Positions 1-6,075 of a stretch of DNA of 9,630 bases are shown piece after piece (within the stretch, counting starts at the first letter, position 1; each line of letters starts with the position of its first letter). Origin of the DNA: Planctomycetota bacterium (GTDB lineage: Bacteria > Planctomycetota > GCA-002687715); assembly GCA_013213915.1 (NCBI GenBank), contig JABSRK010000123.1:1-9630 (forward strand). Reading direction: 5' to 3'. The notes beneath the pieces were generated by a model. The model was given only the letters and a program-made list of their open reading frames with translations. It did no database searches and was not told the origin of the DNA. The position numbers and the translations under genes are program-made.

Positions 1-646
1 GGTCGTGGTCGTCATGCGTCGGTCCGAGGGGCACCTTCAGTAGCCTCAGCACCTGAGCCAGGACGCCGTCGCGGAGCCACATCCCCTTGCTGTTTGCGGC
101 TTCCATGCGGAAGGGGCCAGTGCCCGTCACGACTTCGCCCTTGGACGTCGCGTGGAACCAGGAGCGGAGGTACGTGCGTGTCGCGGCGTGTCTGGGCGTG
201 CCTTCGTCCCCTGTCTCCAGGTCCGTGATGGTGTATTCGGTGAACGACGGGTGGTATCGCACCCAGCGGCGCATCGACGTCTTCCTGCCCTGGCGACGGT
301 ACTCGGCGATCGCGGCGAGGCGTTCCGTCTCGCGTTCGTAGATGAACAGCGTGCTTCTGTCGGGGACCTGCATGACGACGAACCGTTTCGCGAATCCCCG
401 GAGCGCCTCCTCCACGACGTCAAGCGGTGTCGCTTTGAGGGCCTGGCAGCGCTTCAGGGTCTCGATGGTGGAAAATCGCGTCCGGGCCATCCACGCAGGA
501 CGGTAAGGGTCATCACGGTCGGCGAAGCGCTCGAGCTTCTTCCGCTCGTGAGGCGTCATGCGGTCTTGTGGGGAGCGACGCTGGGCGCAGGCGCAGGTGG
601 CGAGGAGGACGAAGAGGAGGACGGCCTGCAACGCTCTGGTTGTCAT
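1..646 (-). CDS. Exported protein of unknown function (C-terminus cut by window edge)
   Basis: Reading the minus strand from the ATG at 646 gives 215 codons without a stop up to the left edge, so the gene is partial. Residues 1-21 look like a Sec signal peptide: short basic start (MTTR), a Leu/Val/Phe-rich core, then A-C-A before Gln22, a good signal peptidase I site. Cys18 after L-A-T or Cys20 could alternatively be lipidated, but neither lipobox is canonical. The mature part is charged and mixed alpha/beta, with an Arg-rich stretch around MRRWVRY and a later segment GTGPFRMEAANSKGMWL; I do not recognise a family. Codons end mostly in C or G, as in the genes to the right. An in-frame TAA lies about 20 codons upstream with no ATG, GTG or TTG in between, and GGAAG sits 7 bases before the ATG, so this start is well fixed. 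It is transcribed away from the pilus-like operon, so a functional link is not implied. Confidence 0.7.
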   Translation of the reverse strand, partial: MTTRALQAVLLFVLLATCACAQRRSPQDRMTPHERKKLERFADRDDPYRPAWMARTRFSTIETLKRCQALKATPLDVVEEALRGFAKRFVVMQVPDRSTLFIYERETERLAAIAEYRRQGRKTSMRRWVRYHPSFTEYTITDLETGDEGTPRHAATRTYLRSWFHATSKGEVVTGTGPFRMEAANSKGMWLRDGVLAQVLRLLKVPLGPTHDDHD

Positions 647-819
647 GCGGGTACTTCCGCTTTCAAGGACGGTCTGCCAGGGCTGGAATTTCGATGCGCC
701 AGAACTGTTTTAGACGGCTGCGCGCATCCGGATCAGCGCCCAAGTGGTAACTAAGTTGCCAGTCCATCGGCCGAACTTTACGATTCGCGCCCCGAGCAAT
801 CCTGAGAGTGGATTCTAAC

Positions 820-837
820 ATCCTTTCCGACAAGGAT
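820..837. repeat. Short perfect inverted repeat (possible operator or hairpin)
   Basis: ATCCTT at 820-825 and AAGGAT at 832-837 are exact reverse complements around a 6-base spacer (TCCGAC). It lies about 130 bases before the first operon gene and about 175 bases before the divergent gene. There is no following T-run, so a Rho-independent terminator is unlikely. It could be a regulator-binding dyad, but a 6-bp arm can also occur by chance in a region this size. Confidence 0.3.
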
Positions 838-953
838 TTGAGTCTCTGGCGGCTGTGGGGCCGGATCGGTATGATGCTTGCGAAACAGCGAGATGAACGC
901 CGGGGTCCCCGATCCCGTCCACGAGCCTGAGCCTTTTTCCCACTCCGGCTACC

Positions 954-958
954 AAGGA
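954..958 (+). promoter_or_regulatory. Ribosome binding site of the FHA gene
   Basis: AAGGA lies 11 bases before the ATG at 970. The spacing is slightly long but this is the only purine-rich element near the start. The FHA fold begins directly after this ATG (PKLVITQDG, the usual first strand), which supports the start. Confidence 0.45.
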
Positions 959-969
959 CCGATCATCCA

Positions 970-3489
970 ATGCCCAAGCTCGTCATTACGCAGGACGGCG
1001 TGGCGCGGGACGTGGTCTTGAATTCGGGCGATGTTCTCGGGCGCACAGCTCAGAACGAGATCCCGCTCAAGGTCGCTGAAGCGTCGCGTCAGCACTGCAA
1101 GTTCACGTACGAGGATTCCTCCTGGTTCGTCGAGGACCTGGGCTCCAGCAATGGAACTCAGGTCAACGGTCGCAAGGTGACCAAGTTTGAACTCCAGGAC
1201 GGGGACGTCATCCAGGTCGGCAAGGTGGAGCTTCGCTTCCTCGACATGGAGGTGGAGGAAGCAGAGCCCGACGCGGAATGGGGCGACGACGAGATTTCGC
1301 TGGAAGATGAGCACTTCCTCGTGGTCGGCGGCGCCGGCCGCGAGGGCGACGTGATCAAGATCCCGGACGGACGGTTGAGCGTCGGCCGCAACGCCAAGCA
1401 CATGCTGGTGCTCAAGCACAAGTCCGTCTCCGGTGATCACGCCGAGATCGTGCGGGATGGTTCCTCGTGCACGTTGCGCGATCTGGACTCGTCGAACGGT
1501 ACCTTCGTCGAAGGGCGCAAGGTGATGGAGGCGGAGCTCCAGTCGGGTGACGCGGTGCGGTTCGGATCCGTGGCCTGCACGTTCGGAGTGGGGGACCCTG
1601 CTGCATTCGCCCCTCCAACTGAGGTGCACGAAGTCGCTGACCAGTCCAGTGTGGCGTTCACGCGGGTGATGGGTGGGGACGCCGTCGAGGATGAGGATCC
1701 CGGATTCGCGCTTTCCGGCGCCGCACCGAAGCAGCGGGAGGCTCTCTGGAACATCGTTGCGCTCTTCATGATCGTTGCGCTCGGAGGTGGCGTCTGGTTC
1801 TTCACGAACTGGAGTCCGGACGACGCCATTGGCGGGGCGACTCTCACCCAGTCTCCGTCAGGAAACCTTGTCCCAGCCCTCGCGTGGTCGTTTGAATTGC
1901 CCGAAGGCGACGTCACGGAGAAGGAGGAGGCGCCGTTCATTTGGGAGGCTGAACCGGGCGATGATTGCGCTTCTAGCCTCGTCGGCGATCCCGTTCGCGA
2001 CGGTAGCTACGCGTGTCGCGTGGACCGGTCGACGGATGATGGACCGCCCGTCCTCGCCACCCTTCAGCAGGCATTGGTCGTGACGCCGTTCACCGCGTAC
2101 AGGTTGCGGGCAGCGTGCATCGACGCATCCGGCGCTCCGGTCGTGGGCGTGGTGTGGCTCGCGGAGGACACGGACGAGGAGGGCCACAAGATCTTTGTCC
2201 CGTTCGCCCGCGACGTCGTGGTCGGCCGGGCTCGCGCCAGCGGCGACGATTGGTGCGAGATGGGCGGGTATGGGCTGGCACCCGAGGGCTCTGTTCGTGC
2301 GCGTATCGGTGTCGGCGTGGCTGGATCGGGGGGCGCGACATTCGATGGTGTGTCCATGGTTCTCCGCGCGACGCCTGCCGGTCGCTCCGTTGTGCACGGG
2401 GGGGTCCGGTCCGATCTCGGGGCACAGGGCACGGTCCGGGTGTCGCGTTTCGGGCGACGTATCATCGAGGGCATGGGCCTCGAGGTGGAATCCGCGGGCC
2501 GCGTCCTCTACCAGGACGATCTCCTCGTAGTGAACCCACTGGGCCCGGAGACCGCGATCTCTGGCTCTCTCGCTGGCGGCCTCGGCGACCTCTCCGTCGC
2601 ACACGAGGTCGTGGGCTCAACGCTGAACGTGACGCTCTCGGGTGACGCGCTCGCAAAGGCCAGGTTCGTGCGTATCCCACTGGTGCCGCGTGACGAGGTG
2701 CCTATCCAGGTGACCGTCCTGTCGGGTGACCTGGGACACCGACACGTCCAGCCATTCAAGGACGAGGTCGCTGATGCGCTGATTATGGGCGGGGGCTCGC
2801 ATCGCGTACGCCTGAGATTCGCGGGACCGAATGGCGCGCGTCCCATGAAGACATCGTTTGAGCGTCCACGTCGTGCGCTGCCGGTCGTTCGCATAGGGCT
2901 CGACGGGTCGGAGTCCCTGACGCTCGGCTTCCAGGTCGACTTCGAGAAGGAGAAGGCAAAGGCGACCTCTCTCGTAGTGGAGGCCCGGAACGCCGAGCAC
3001 CGCGGAGAATTCGGGCGGGCGATTCAGCGGTGCGAGCGGGTCATGGCGCAGTACCCGTTCGAAGAAGCTTCCGAGGCGGCCGCGGCGGAAATTCGCAAGC
3101 GACTCGTGCAGGATGGCCACAAGAAGACGGCGGCCCTCGCCCAGCGCCTCGATGATGCGCGTTTTTTCCGAGACCTGCTGCACGATACGAACCTGGGGAT
3201 CGACGTGTCTGCGGAGGCCGTTCGGTACAAGGGCACGTCGCTCGAGCCAGGGTTGCGGAAGATCCTCGGCGAGTACGAGAAGACCCTGGCCGCGTGGCAC
3301 CTGCCGCTTCGCGAGGCCGAGGCGGAGCGCGCGTTTCTCCGAGCGAAGGACTACATGGATGGGGAGAAGAGGCAACTCGCGCTTCTGTTCTTCAAGACGA
3401 TCGTGAGCGAGTACCCGGATACTGATGAGGCGGACCAGTCCGCCGCGTACATCCAGCGGCTCGAGCGCGGCTCGGGCGAGGGAAGGTGA
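970..3489 (+). CDS. Membrane protein: FHA-FHA-TM-CBM/galactose-binding-like domain-TPR
   Basis: 839 residues. Two forkhead-associated domains lie in tandem in the cytoplasmic part: about 3-92 (GR at 24-25, SRQH at 39-42, SSNGTQVNG at 59-67) and about 115-207 (GR at 139-140, S154/H157, SSNGTFVEG at 174-182). The conserved GR, S..H and SSNGT residues are present, so both may bind phosphothreonine; in domain 2 the S-x-x-H motif reads SGDH. An acidic linker leads to one hydrophobic segment, about 259-279, giving an N-in, C-out topology. Outside, residues about 305-468 resemble a CBM4/9 or galactose-binding beta-sandwich (FELPEGD start, DGSYACRVD, closing FDGVSMV) with four cysteines (333, 349, 383, 429) that could form disulfides. 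After a further beta-rich part, residues about 667-702 and 785-833 are TPR-like helix pairs. It is first in the operon, 4 bases before pilMN. A scaffold that senses Ser/Thr phosphorylation is inferred from domains; the precise role is unknown. Confidence 0.85.
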   Translation: MPKLVITQDGVARDVVLNSGDVLGRTAQNEIPLKVAEASRQHCKFTYEDSSWFVEDLGSSNGTQVNGRKVTKFELQDGDVIQVGKVELRFLDMEVEEAEPDAEWGDDEISLEDEHFLVVGGAGREGDVIKIPDGRLSVGRNAKHMLVLKHKSVSGDHAEIVRDGSSCTLRDLDSSNGTFVEGRKVMEAELQSGDAVRFGSVACTFGVGDPAAFAPPTEVHEVADQSSVAFTRVMGGDAVEDEDPGFALSGAAPKQREALWNIVALFMIVALGGGVWFFTNWSPDDAIGGATLTQSPSGNLVPALAWSFELPEGDVTEKEEAPFIWEAEPGDDCASSLVGDPVRDGSYACRVDRSTDDGPPVLATLQQALVVTPFTAYRLRAACIDASGAPVVGVVWLAEDTDEEGHKIFVPFARDVVVGRARASGDDWCEMGGYGLAPEGSVRARIGVGVAGSGGATFDGVSMVLRATPAGRSVVHGGVRSDLGAQGTVRVSRFGRRIIEGMGLEVESAGRVLYQDDLLVVNPLGPETAISGSLAGGLGDLSVAHEVVGSTLNVTLSGDALAKARFVRIPLVPRDEVPIQVTVLSGDLGHRHVQPFKDEVADALIMGGGSHRVRLRFAGPNGARPMKTSFERPRRALPVVRIGLDGSESLTLGFQVDFEKEKAKATSLVVEARNAEHRGEFGRAIQRCERVMAQYPFEEASEAAAAEIRKRLVQDGHKKTAALAQRLDDARFFRDLLHDTNLGIDVSAEAVRYKGTSLEPGLRKILGEYEKTLAAWHLPLREAEAERAFLRAKDYMDGEKRQLALLFFKTIVSEYPDTDEADQSAAYIQRLERGSGEGR
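3478..3486 (+). promoter_or_regulatory. Ribosome binding site fixing the pilMN start
   Basis: GAGGGAAGG overlaps the end of the FHA gene and sits 7 bases before the ATG at 3494. It decides between this start and the in-frame ATG at 3425, which would add 23 low-complexity Ser/Arg-rich residues read from inside the FHA gene. Confidence 0.75.
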
Positions 3490-3493
3490 GCTG

Positions 3494-5206
3494 ATGGCCC
3501 AGGTAGTCGGCATCGATCTCGGCGCCCGCGCGATCAAGGTGGTCGCGGGAAAGTCCAAGGGGCCGATATTCGAAGTGCATCGTGCGTTCTCGGTGCCTGT
3601 TGCGTTGGACGGCGACCCCGAGTCGAACCTCCTCGAGGCGGCGTCGCAATTGAACTCCGAACTCGGCAAGGCCCCGGGTGCACGCTACGGACTCTCCGGC
3701 AAGGAGCTGATCATTCGTTACACCAAGGTGCCGCCGGTGCCGTTGTGGCGTCTCAAGCTCCTGATGGACTTCGAGGTGCGGGAGATGGCCGAGCAGGCCG
3801 GTGAGCCGCTCGCGTGCGACTACAACCTCGTGCACATTCCGGGGGCGGAATCGGATGACGAGACGGTGCTCGTCGCGGTAGTGAAGGAGCCCTTCCTGGA
3901 GGCGCGCCACAGCGCCATCACCGCGGCCGTTGGTGAGCCCAAGGCGGGCACGCCGGCTTCGCTCTCGTTGTTCAACGCCTATCTCCAAGCTGGTGAACTC
4001 TACGAGGGGGAATACGTCTTCCTCGTCGACCTCGGGCATCGGAGCGTCGAGATCGTCCTCCAGCGGGACGGTGAGTTGCTGTTCGCGCGCAACATGGCCA
4101 CCGGCGGGCACCTACTGACCGAGGCCGTCGGGCAGGCGTTCAACGTTGGCCTCGATGAGGCCGAGCGGATCAAGGAGCAGTATGGCAACGTCACCCCCAA
4201 GGGGCTCGCGTCGTACACGTCCGGGCAAGAGGAGAGGGTCGCGAACGCGCTCATCGGGCCCGTCGGGCAGCTGGCGTCGATCATCCAGTCGAGCCTCGCG
4301 TTCGCCCGAGCGCAGACCGGACTACAGGACCTCAACGCGAGCCGCATCCTGGTGTCAGGGGGTGGAGCGAACCTCCGCGGGTTGCCCGACTATCTGAAGA
4401 GCTCGTTCGGTTGCCCCGTCGAGCGCTTCGAGCCCGAATCGGGCCTCGACACCTCCAGCTTGCCGGCAGATGAGGAAGCCGCGTTCCTGGGTGACCCAGG
4501 ACGCTTTGCGGTGGCGCTCGGCCTCGCTGTGTCGGGGACGAAGGAGGATGCGTTCCTCGTTGATCTCGTTCCGGAGGCGGTGAAGAAGAGGCGTCACATG
4601 ATGACGCGCACCGTCTTCTCGTGGCTCGCGGCGGCGCTGGCGATGGTCGTTCTGGTATTGCATTACACGGATCTGTCCAGCGAAGCGGACGCGACGGGCA
4701 AGGCCTTGCGAGACGCGCGTGGCTTGGCTTCAAAGGCGAACCGGAAGCGCAAGCAATTCGAGAAGTTCCAGACTGAGATCAACCGCAACAACGAGGAAAT
4801 CGAAGCGCTCGACGACCTCTCGCGGCCTGGTTGGGCTCTCTGCCGGACCCTGAGCTTGTTGCAGGGGAGCATCCCTTCGGAGACATGGGTCGAGGACATC
4901 GACCTCGTAAGGCGCGCGGTGGCGATCGATCTGGACGACCCGAAGTCCAAGAAGGAGGTGCGCATCCTGGTCGAGGTGAAGGGCATCGTGCTCTCGGCGA
5001 AGAGCAAGGCGGAGACGGCTCTCGGTGCTCTCCAGCGGTCGATCCAGAAGGCGTCGAACAACGAGGTCGCCGTGGACCTCACATCGGTGAGCACGCGAGA
5101 CGTGCCCGGATCGAAGCAGGTCGACTTCGTCATGACCATCGACGTATTTCATGCTGAGCGCGAGGCGAGAACTCGGGCCGAGCAGATCGAGGAGGGAGGG
5201 AACTGA
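3494..5206 (+). CDS. PilM-PilN fusion protein, type IV pilus / T2SS-like inner-membrane platform
   Basis: 570 residues from the ATG at 3494. Residues 1 to about 345 are a PilM/FtsA actin-like domain: phosphate-1 motif VVGIDLGARAIKV (4-16), phosphate-2 motif VDLGHRSVEI (from D179), and the SGGGANLRG adenosine-binding motif (288-296). PilM alone is usually about 350 residues. The chain then continues as PilN: FLVDLVPEAVKKRR ending at R367 matches the PilN cytoplasmic N-terminal motif (INLLP followed by basic residues) that docks into PilM. A membrane helix at about 373-390, a coiled coil at about 393-432 and a ferredoxin-like periplasmic part ending VDFVMTIDVFHAE follow. PilM binds nucleotide and, with PilN and PilO, forms the cytoplasmic-to-periplasmic alignment complex; GspL of type II secretion has the same overall architecture in one chain. 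It overlaps the next gene by one base (TGATG). Assignment to the PilM/PilN families is firm; whether the machine is a pilus or a secretion system is not decided here. Confidence 0.88.
   Translation: MAQVVGIDLGARAIKVVAGKSKGPIFEVHRAFSVPVALDGDPESNLLEAASQLNSELGKAPGARYGLSGKELIIRYTKVPPVPLWRLKLLMDFEVREMAEQAGEPLACDYNLVHIPGAESDDETVLVAVVKEPFLEARHSAITAAVGEPKAGTPASLSLFNAYLQAGELYEGEYVFLVDLGHRSVEIVLQRDGELLFARNMATGGHLLTEAVGQAFNVGLDEAERIKEQYGNVTPKGLASYTSGQEERVANALIGPVGQLASIIQSSLAFARAQTGLQDLNASRILVSGGGANLRGLPDYLKSSFGCPVERFEPESGLDTSSLPADEEAAFLGDPGRFAVALGLAVSGTKEDAFLVDLVPEAVKKRRHMMTRTVFSWLAAALAMVVLVLHYTDLSSEADATGKALRDARGLASKANRKRKQFEKFQTEINRNNEEIEALDDLSRPGWALCRTLSLLQGSIPSETWVEDIDLVRRAVAIDLDDPKSKKEVRILVEVKGIVLSAKSKAETALGALQRSIQKASNNEVAVDLTSVSTRDVPGSKQVDFVMTIDVFHAEREARTRAEQIEEGGN
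5191..5200 (+). promoter_or_regulatory. Strong ribosome binding site of the pilO-like gene
   Basis: GGAGGGAGGG lies inside the last codons of pilMN, 5 bases before the ATG at 5206. It is the strongest Shine-Dalgarno sequence in the window and suggests efficient independent initiation besides coupling through the TGATG overlap. Confidence 0.75.
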
Positions 5207-6075
5207 TGGGCGATTTCGTTCAGGAGAACAAGCGGTTCCTCGTCATCCAGGTCGCCGGCGCGCTCGTGTTTCTTATCGCATGGTTGATCATCGGGGCGAT
5301 TTTCAACGATGACATTCGCAAGAACAAGAACCGCACGAGGACGGCAAATCGAACAGCCAGCCAGGCGATGGCGAGCAGCGTGAATCTAGGATCTATCGAA
5401 GGCGGATTGAAGGACCAGGAGGAAGGCGTGGCGCGGCTGCTCCGTGCCATCGAGAGGCAGCCGAATAGACGGTTCACGCTGGAAGGCCAGCCCGATCCGG
5501 ACCTCTGGTACAACGAGGTCTCCGAGCGCATCGACGAGGAGCTCGTCGAGCAGTGTGCGCGCCGTAACATCGAGATTGACGGTGACCTAGGGCGACCAGG
5601 GAAGTACCCGGCGTCGCCTCGTGAGTTTGCGTGGTATCTACGTGGCCTCGAAGCCGTCGACCAGGTGCTGCGTCTCGCCATCAAGGCCCATGATGAGGTC
5701 CTCGAGGAGGGGCTCGCGCGCCTCGATCCGATCACGATCGTTCCGCCAGCGCGGCGAAAGGGACGGATGGGTACGGTGAATCCGTATGCGCTCGGTCACG
5801 AGCTTGACTTGACGGTGGTCGGACACCCGACGGCTCTGGCATTTCTCATCGAGGAATTGAGCCGGTTGCAGGAGGGTACCGCGCTTGTGCTGAAGGAAGC
5901 GCGACTGCACAGCCTCGACCTGCCGCCGGGGATGCAGGCTCGTGGTCCGCGCCGCGGTGGCCGCCGCGTCGCCGCGGACCTCCGTGACCGCGGCCGGGTC
6001 GAGGCACGCTTGATCATGCAGACGATCGACGTGGACCCGAAGGGACGGATGAAGGCCAAGGGGGCGATCCGATGA
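5206..6075 (+). CDS. pilO: PilO-like inner-membrane alignment protein
   Basis: 289 residues. A short cytoplasmic start (MGDFVQENKR) is followed by one membrane helix at about 11-32 (FLVIQVAGALVFLIAWLIIG), a basic helical stretch, and a periplasmic part. The signature of the PilO/GspM ferredoxin-like domain is the strand-helix unit around 198-222 (HELDLTVVGHPTALAF, then LIEELSRLQ), closed by a strand near 268-275 (VEARLIMQTID). PilO normally pairs with PilN through coiled coils and similar periplasmic folds, and it lies directly after the PilN part here, as in standard pilMNO order. It is longer than typical PilO (about 200 residues): extra helical sequence lies between the membrane helix and the core domain, and an Arg/Gly-rich loop (about 246-254) interrupts its end. 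The family call rests on position, topology and this unit rather than on strong sequence identity. It overlaps the next gene by ATGA. Confidence 0.72.
   Translation: MGDFVQENKRFLVIQVAGALVFLIAWLIIGAIFNDDIRKNKNRTRTANRTASQAMASSVNLGSIEGGLKDQEEGVARLLRAIERQPNRRFTLEGQPDPDLWYNEVSERIDEELVEQCARRNIEIDGDLGRPGKYPASPREFAWYLRGLEAVDQVLRLAIKAHDEVLEEGLARLDPITIVPPARRKGRMGTVNPYALGHELDLTVVGHPTALAFLIEELSRLQEGTALVLKEARLHSLDLPPGMQARGPRRGGRRVAADLRDRGRVEARLIMQTIDVDPKGRMKAKGAIR

Larger units (their letters stand above)
647..969. other. Divergent intergenic region, presumed promoters for both sides
   Basis: These 323 bases separate the minus-strand exported-protein gene from the plus-strand six-gene operon, so both promoters should lie here. 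I see no convincing -35/-10 pair. The best -10-like element on the plus strand is TATGAT at 870-875, about 95 bases before the first operon start, without a good -35 at 16-18 bases. A perfect 6-bp inverted repeat lies at 820-837, an ATCCGGAT palindrome at 726-733 and a CGGGG-T-CCCCG odd palindrome at 901-911. No coding potential, tRNA or Rho-independent terminator with a T-run is evident. Confidence 0.6.

Noticed and set aside
152..754. Plus-strand open frame of 200 codons
   Set aside because: It is antisense to the minus-strand exported-protein gene, which has a signal peptide, ribosome binding site and sensible protein composition; the plus-strand product has none.
820..837. Rho-independent terminator
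   Set aside because: The stem is only 6 bp, AT-mixed and not followed by a T-run, and it is not just after any gene end.
893..1021. Small plus-strand frame of 42 codons before and into the FHA gene
   Set aside because: No ribosome binding site, overlaps the FHA start out of frame, and the peptide has no leader-peptide features such as repeated codons with an attenuator.
3425..3493. Earlier in-frame ATG for the PilMN protein
   Set aside because: It would add 23 Ser/Arg-rich residues from within the FHA gene ahead of the usual PilM first strand, whereas the ATG at 3494 has a good ribosome binding site.
2617..3669. Minus-strand open frame of 350 codons opposite the end of the FHA gene
   Set aside because: Long antisense frames are common in GC-rich coding DNA; the plus strand here encodes TPR-like helices and the PilM start, and the frame crosses two real genes.
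3392..4111. Minus-strand open frame of 239 codons opposite the PilM domain
   Set aside because: The opposite strand carries clear actin-fold motifs; this frame has no domain or ribosome binding site.
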